Below are positions 22,918 to 26,052 of a stretch of DNA of 26,052 bases, one piece after another. This DNA is from Bacteroidales bacterium M7. Lineage in GTDB: Bacteria; Bacteroidota; Bacteroidia; Bacteroidales; Muribaculaceae. The notes beneath the pieces were generated by a model. The model was not told the DNA's origin. It made no database searches and was given only the letters and a program-made list of their open reading frames with translations. The stretch is from contig LUJR01000042.1 in NCBI GenBank assembly GCA_001689515.1, positions 1 through 26,052 on the forward strand, read 5' to 3'. Made by a program: the position numbers and the translations under genes. Numbering within the stretch: the stretch's first letter is position 1; the number at the start of each line of letters is the position of its first letter.

Positions 22918-22954
22918 AACAATGTAAAAAAATGTTGTACAGACTCTTGGTTTT

Positions 22955-24988
22955 TCACGCCTTTGTCAAAAATTCCTTAACCTTCACCACTATATTGTCA
23001 GCAGTGAATCCAAATTTCTCATCAAGCACCTTATATGGAGCAGAAGCACCGAAACGCTCAAGACCATATACCATGCCGTCAGCTCCTACAAGAGGACGCA
23101 ATGTCGATGGCAAACCGGCAGTCAGACCGAACACCGGCACGTCAGCAGGTATGACCTGACGGCGATATGCTTCATCCTGCTGCATGAACAGACCAATCGA
23201 AGGCACTGAAACAACACGGGCGGGAACCTCGGCAGCTTCAAGAAGCACAGCCACGTCACACAGCAGCGACACCTCCGAGCCATTGCCCACCAGCGTAACA
23301 GCCGGAGCTTCTGATCCCATGACCACATAACCTCCACGAAGCATGCCCTGAGCATCCTTGAAGCGGTCTCCGTCAGCAGACGGGAGATCCGGGACATCCT
23401 GACGAGACAGTATCAACGCGGTGGGAGTCTGCGCGTTTTCCATCGCCATCTCCCATGCCACTGTAGTCTCGGCACTGTCAGCCGGACGGAGCACAAGCAG
23501 CGAAGGCTTGCCTGATAGATTCTTCAGTTCCTCGAGCAGACGGAGCTGATGCTCATGTTCCACAGGCTCATGGGTGGGACCATCCTCTCCCACACGGAAG
23601 GCATCATGTGTGAACACATATTTCACAGGAAGCTCCATGAGAGCAGCCATGCGGATAGCAGGCTTCATGTAGTCAGAGAACACGAAGAATGTGCCACAGG
23701 CAGCAAACATGCCGCCATGAAGCAACACACCATTCATGACAGCAGCCATGGTAAGCTCGGCGACTCCGGCATGAAGGAACCGTCCGGAGAAATCATCGGG
23801 GGTGATGGCGCCTGCCACTTTGAGGAATGCCTCGGTCTTGTCGCTGTTGGCTAGGTCAGCCGACGACACTATCATATTGCCGACCTTCTCACCCAGCACC
23901 TTGAGCACATCAGCCGATGCGGTGCGGGTAGCCACATTGGCTTTATGGGCAATGGCGGCATAATCTATGTCTGGCAGACGCAGGTCTATATAGTCTTGCA
24001 ACGTGGCAGCCTGTTCTGGATTGTTTTTTTTCCACGCCTCGATGGCTTCGCGACGAGCCTTGACGATGGCACGCTGACGCTCCGCGCTATCCTTATATAA
24101 TGCTACGGATTCCGGACGTATCGCCCAGGCATCCTCGGGATTTCCACCCAGATTGCGGACTGTAGCTTCATAGTCGGCACCACTCTTGCTGATAGGCTGA
24201 CCGTGGGTAGAAGTGCGCCCCTCCCAGCTCTCGCCGGCAGCGTTCACACAGCCTTTACCCATCACCGTATGTCCGATGATCAAAGTAGGCTTCTCAGTCT
24301 CGGCGATAGCGGCAGTCAAAGCGCCAGCAATAGCCTCGGGGTCATTGCCGTCAATGGTTATGACATTCCATCCCCAGGCACGGTATTTCGCCTCATAGTC
24401 TTCACGGGTAATCTCATCGACCATGGTAGAGAGCTGCACCTCGTTGCAGTCATAGAACATGATCAGATTGTGCAGTTTCAGGAAGCCAGCCAGACGGCCT
24501 GCGCCCTGGGCTATCTCCTCCTGTATGCCTCCGTCAGATATGAAAGCGTATGTCTTATGGGCAAACTGCTCGCCGAAACGCTGCACAAACATGCGCTCCG
24601 CGATGGCAGCACCGACAGCCATGGCGTGTCCCTGCCCAAGCGGACCTGAAGTGTTTTCCACACCACGAGCCTGGTCAACCTCGGGGTGTCCGGGGGTCAC
24701 ACTGCCCCACTGGCGAAATTCTTTAAGCTCCTCAACCGTGTACTTGCCGGTCAGAGCGAGCACGCTGTAGAGCATCGGCGACATGTGACCGGGATCAAGG
24801 AAAAATCTGTCGCGCCAGAACCAGGTGGGATCATCAGGATCTGTCACGATAAATTTCGAATAGAGCACATTGACAAAATCGGCTCCACCCATAGCACCGC
24901 CCGGATGCCCTGATTTGGCTTTCTCCACCATTGTGGCAGCGAGAACACGGATGTTGTCAGCAGCACTGTTGAGTTGCTTGATATCCAT
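22955..24988 (-). CDS. tkt: Transketolase
   Basis: This 677-residue thiamine-diphosphate enzyme of the pentose phosphate pathway transfers two-carbon units. The N-terminal TPP/substrate region has KSGHPGGAMGGADF (H28), FLDPGHMSPMLY and the Mg/TPP motif ISDGGIQEE followed by FYDCNEVQLS. The middle pyrimidine-binding domain has GRFLHAGVAELTMAAVMNG and TFFVFSDYMKPAIRMAALM, then HDAFRVGEDGPTHEPVEH. The C-terminal domain has a normal length. The frame is open to 25114, but MDIKQLNSAADNIR at 24988 is the family start and lies downstream of a good promoter. IS30 sequence begins within about 100 bp of that promoter. Confidence 0.97.
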   Translation of the reverse strand: MDIKQLNSAADNIRVLAATMVEKAKSGHPGGAMGGADFVNVLYSKFIVTDPDDPTWFWRDRFFLDPGHMSPMLYSVLALTGKYTVEELKEFRQWGSVTPGHPEVDQARGVENTSGPLGQGHAMAVGAAIAERMFVQRFGEQFAHKTYAFISDGGIQEEIAQGAGRLAGFLKLHNLIMFYDCNEVQLSTMVDEITREDYEAKYRAWGWNVITIDGNDPEAIAGALTAAIAETEKPTLIIGHTVMGKGCVNAAGESWEGRTSTHGQPISKSGADYEATVRNLGGNPEDAWAIRPESVALYKDSAERQRAIVKARREAIEAWKKNNPEQAATLQDYIDLRLPDIDYAAIAHKANVATRTASADVLKVLGEKVGNMIVSSADLANSDKTEAFLKVAGAITPDDFSGRFLHAGVAELTMAAVMNGVLLHGGMFAACGTFFVFSDYMKPAIRMAALMELPVKYVFTHDAFRVGEDGPTHEPVEHEHQLRLLEELKNLSGKPSLLVLRPADSAETTVAWEMAMENAQTPTALILSRQDVPDLPSADGDRFKDAQGMLRGGYVVMGSEAPAVTLVGNGSEVSLLCDVAVLLEAAEVPARVVSVPSIGLFMQQDEAYRRQVIPADVPVFGLTAGLPSTLRPLVGADGMVYGLERFGASAPYKVLDEKFGFTADNIVVKVKEFLTKA

Positions 24989-25044
24989 TGAGCAGGAATT
25001 GTTTATATATGAATATTGAGTAAATTCGTTAGCAATTAACAACG

Positions 25045-25074
25045 CAAATTTAATAAATTTTGAGCCATCTGCAA
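25045..25074 (-). promoter_or_regulatory. Promoter of tkt
   Basis: On the minus strand TTG (25074-25072), a 19-base gap and TAAATTTG (25052-25045) fit the consensus, giving a leader of roughly 50 bases. The element is about 80 bases from the transposase stop codon. Confidence 0.85.
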
Positions 25075-25152
25075 AAATATAGGCTTCCATGTAGGCTATT
25101 TGCCTTCTCAGCAATACCTACTCACCTGTACAGTCAACAAGCAAGTGCAAAA

Positions 25153-26052
25153 TTATCTAATAGCTTTGAAGAACTCAACTTTAGGCGAGGAGAAATTCAG
25201 TTTTTCTCTGGGTCTGCGGTTGATTTTCGCCTGGACGCGGTCGAGTTCGGCCTGTTCAACCGTTCTGAAGTCAGTCCCCTTGGGAAAATACTGGCGCAAA
25301 AGTTTGTTGGCATTTTCCACAGCCCCCTTTTGTCCGGAACAGAACGGGTCGGCAAAATACACGGCCGTACCAAGCCTGCGGGCAAGCCATTTGTGATTCA
25401 TGAACTCGCTGCCGTTATCGGTGGTTATGGTAAGCACATGCCGTTTGTACGGCAGCAGAAGCCTCCATGCCGCCTCGGCGACTGTCTGCGGCTTTTTGGA
25501 GGGTATCTTTGTCTGCAGCAGCATGTTTGTGGAGCGTTCGGTCATTGTAAGGACTGCGCTTTTCTGCCCTTTCCCTATGATGAGGTCCATCTCCCAGTCG
25601 CCGAAGCGTCTGCCGTCCGCCTCCGCAGGGCGCTGATGTATGGAGACTCGGTCGGGGATGAGCGTCCGGCCCGCCTCCCTGCGTCTGCGGCTTCCGTGAC
25701 GGCGGTATTTCATCCTGTGGCGGCAATGTTTCCTCAACTCGCCCGTGTCATCATCCCTTATGGCCTGGTATATGCGCTCATGGCTGATATGAAGCCCCTG
25801 AAGTCTCAGATATCCCGAGATCTGCTTCGGTGACCACTGTTCTTCGACAAGGTATTTCAGGGCCTTGTTGACAAGCCATGCGGGGGTGCGGCTGTTGGAG
25901 CATGTGCGCTCGCGACGTTCCATAGCTTTCGTGTGGGCGAGCTGCCACGTGTATCTGCCGTGCTTGCCGCTGTTGCGCTTAAGCTCACGGCTCAATGTGG
26001 ACTGTGATATGCCCAGACGCTCGCAGATGATTTTTCTTGCGATTCCGTCTTG
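25153..26052 (-). CDS. IS30-family transposase (5' end outside the window)
   Basis: This DDE transposase reads without interruption to the window edge, so the N-terminus is missing. The first visible residues (DGIARKIICERLGISQSTLS, then RELKRN) form the helix-turn-helix of IS30 transposases. HISHERIYQAI is the conserved middle motif. The catalytic domain shows FGDWEMDLIIG (first Asp), TTDNGSEF (second Asp) and KGAVENANKLLRQYFPKG (Glu). RVQAKINRRPREKLNFSSP is the usual C-terminal region. No stop or frameshift is visible, so it may be active. A TTG at 25995 is not the true start. The element's end must lie between the stop and about 25090, but the terminal repeat cannot be confirmed with the other end missing. 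Confidence 0.93.
   Translation of the reverse strand, partial: QDGIARKIICERLGISQSTLSRELKRNSGKHGRYTWQLAHTKAMERRERTCSNSRTPAWLVNKALKYLVEEQWSPKQISGYLRLQGLHISHERIYQAIRDDDTGELRKHCRHRMKYRRHGSRRRREAGRTLIPDRVSIHQRPAEADGRRFGDWEMDLIIGKGQKSAVLTMTERSTNMLLQTKIPSKKPQTVAEAAWRLLLPYKRHVLTITTDNGSEFMNHKWLARRLGTAVYFADPFCSGQKGAVENANKLLRQYFPKGTDFRTVEQAELDRVQAKINRRPREKLNFSSPKVEFFKAIR

Noticed and set aside
22955..25114. Transketolase start at 25114
   Set aside because: The extra 42 residues lie upstream of the promoter and are unlike any transketolase N-terminus. The start at 24988 is standard.

Overview
The window looks like chromosomal DNA of a Bacteroidales bacterium, most likely of the Muribaculaceae type. Three things point there. 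Several promoters fit the Bacteroidetes pattern TTG-N19/20-TAnnTTTG, at 4831, 9336, 4212(-), 22917(-) and 25074(-). The protein set is typical (DUF3791/DUF3990 pair, RimP-NusA-IF2 with a very long IF2 N-terminus, OmpA-like porin, IS30 transposase). GC content is moderate. The family-level assignment is inference; no 16S gene or other marker is present.

Layout. 15-1306: a compact three-gene cassette (DUF3791, DUF3990, 75-aa partner) whose middle gene is split by a 381-bp non-coding MITE-like element. 1346-1843: a GNAT acetyltransferase. 1844-2366: a repeat-rich gap. 2367-3709: two secreted proteins of unknown function on the minus strand. 4031-4212: tRNA-Leu(TAG) with its own promoter and terminator. 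4305-4790: an unknown basic protein. 4912-6663: a phosphohexomutase. 6664-7237: a cluster of hairpins and palindromic repeats. 7286-8995: acpP and fabF (fatty-acid synthesis). 9336-14872: promoter plus rimP-nusA-infB-folK (ribosome maturation, transcription elongation, translation initiation, folate). 14877-18245 on the minus strand: upp-dgt-TPM/zinc-ribbon membrane protein, probably one transcript. 18322-18578: a second copy of the palindrome module found inside the MITE. 18660-21153 on the minus strand: folB, a hemerythrin/RIC-LuxR regulator and pfkA. 21177-21545: repeats. 21571-24988 on the minus strand: an OmpA-family protein and transketolase, each with its own promoter. 25153-26052: an IS30-family transposase cut by the window edge.

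Most genes are housekeeping: central carbon metabolism (phosphohexomutase, PfkA, transketolase), lipid synthesis (AcpP, FabF), folate synthesis (FolK, FolB), nucleotide salvage and dNTP control (Upp, Dgt), and information processing. The unusual content lies between them. There are families of paired palindromic repeats whose arms vary together. A MITE has 16-bp terminal repeats and a 4-bp target duplication, and removing it exactly restores the DUF3990 frame. One regulator joins a YtfE/RIC-type di-iron domain to a LuxR DNA-binding domain but lacks the usual Cys-Cys motif.
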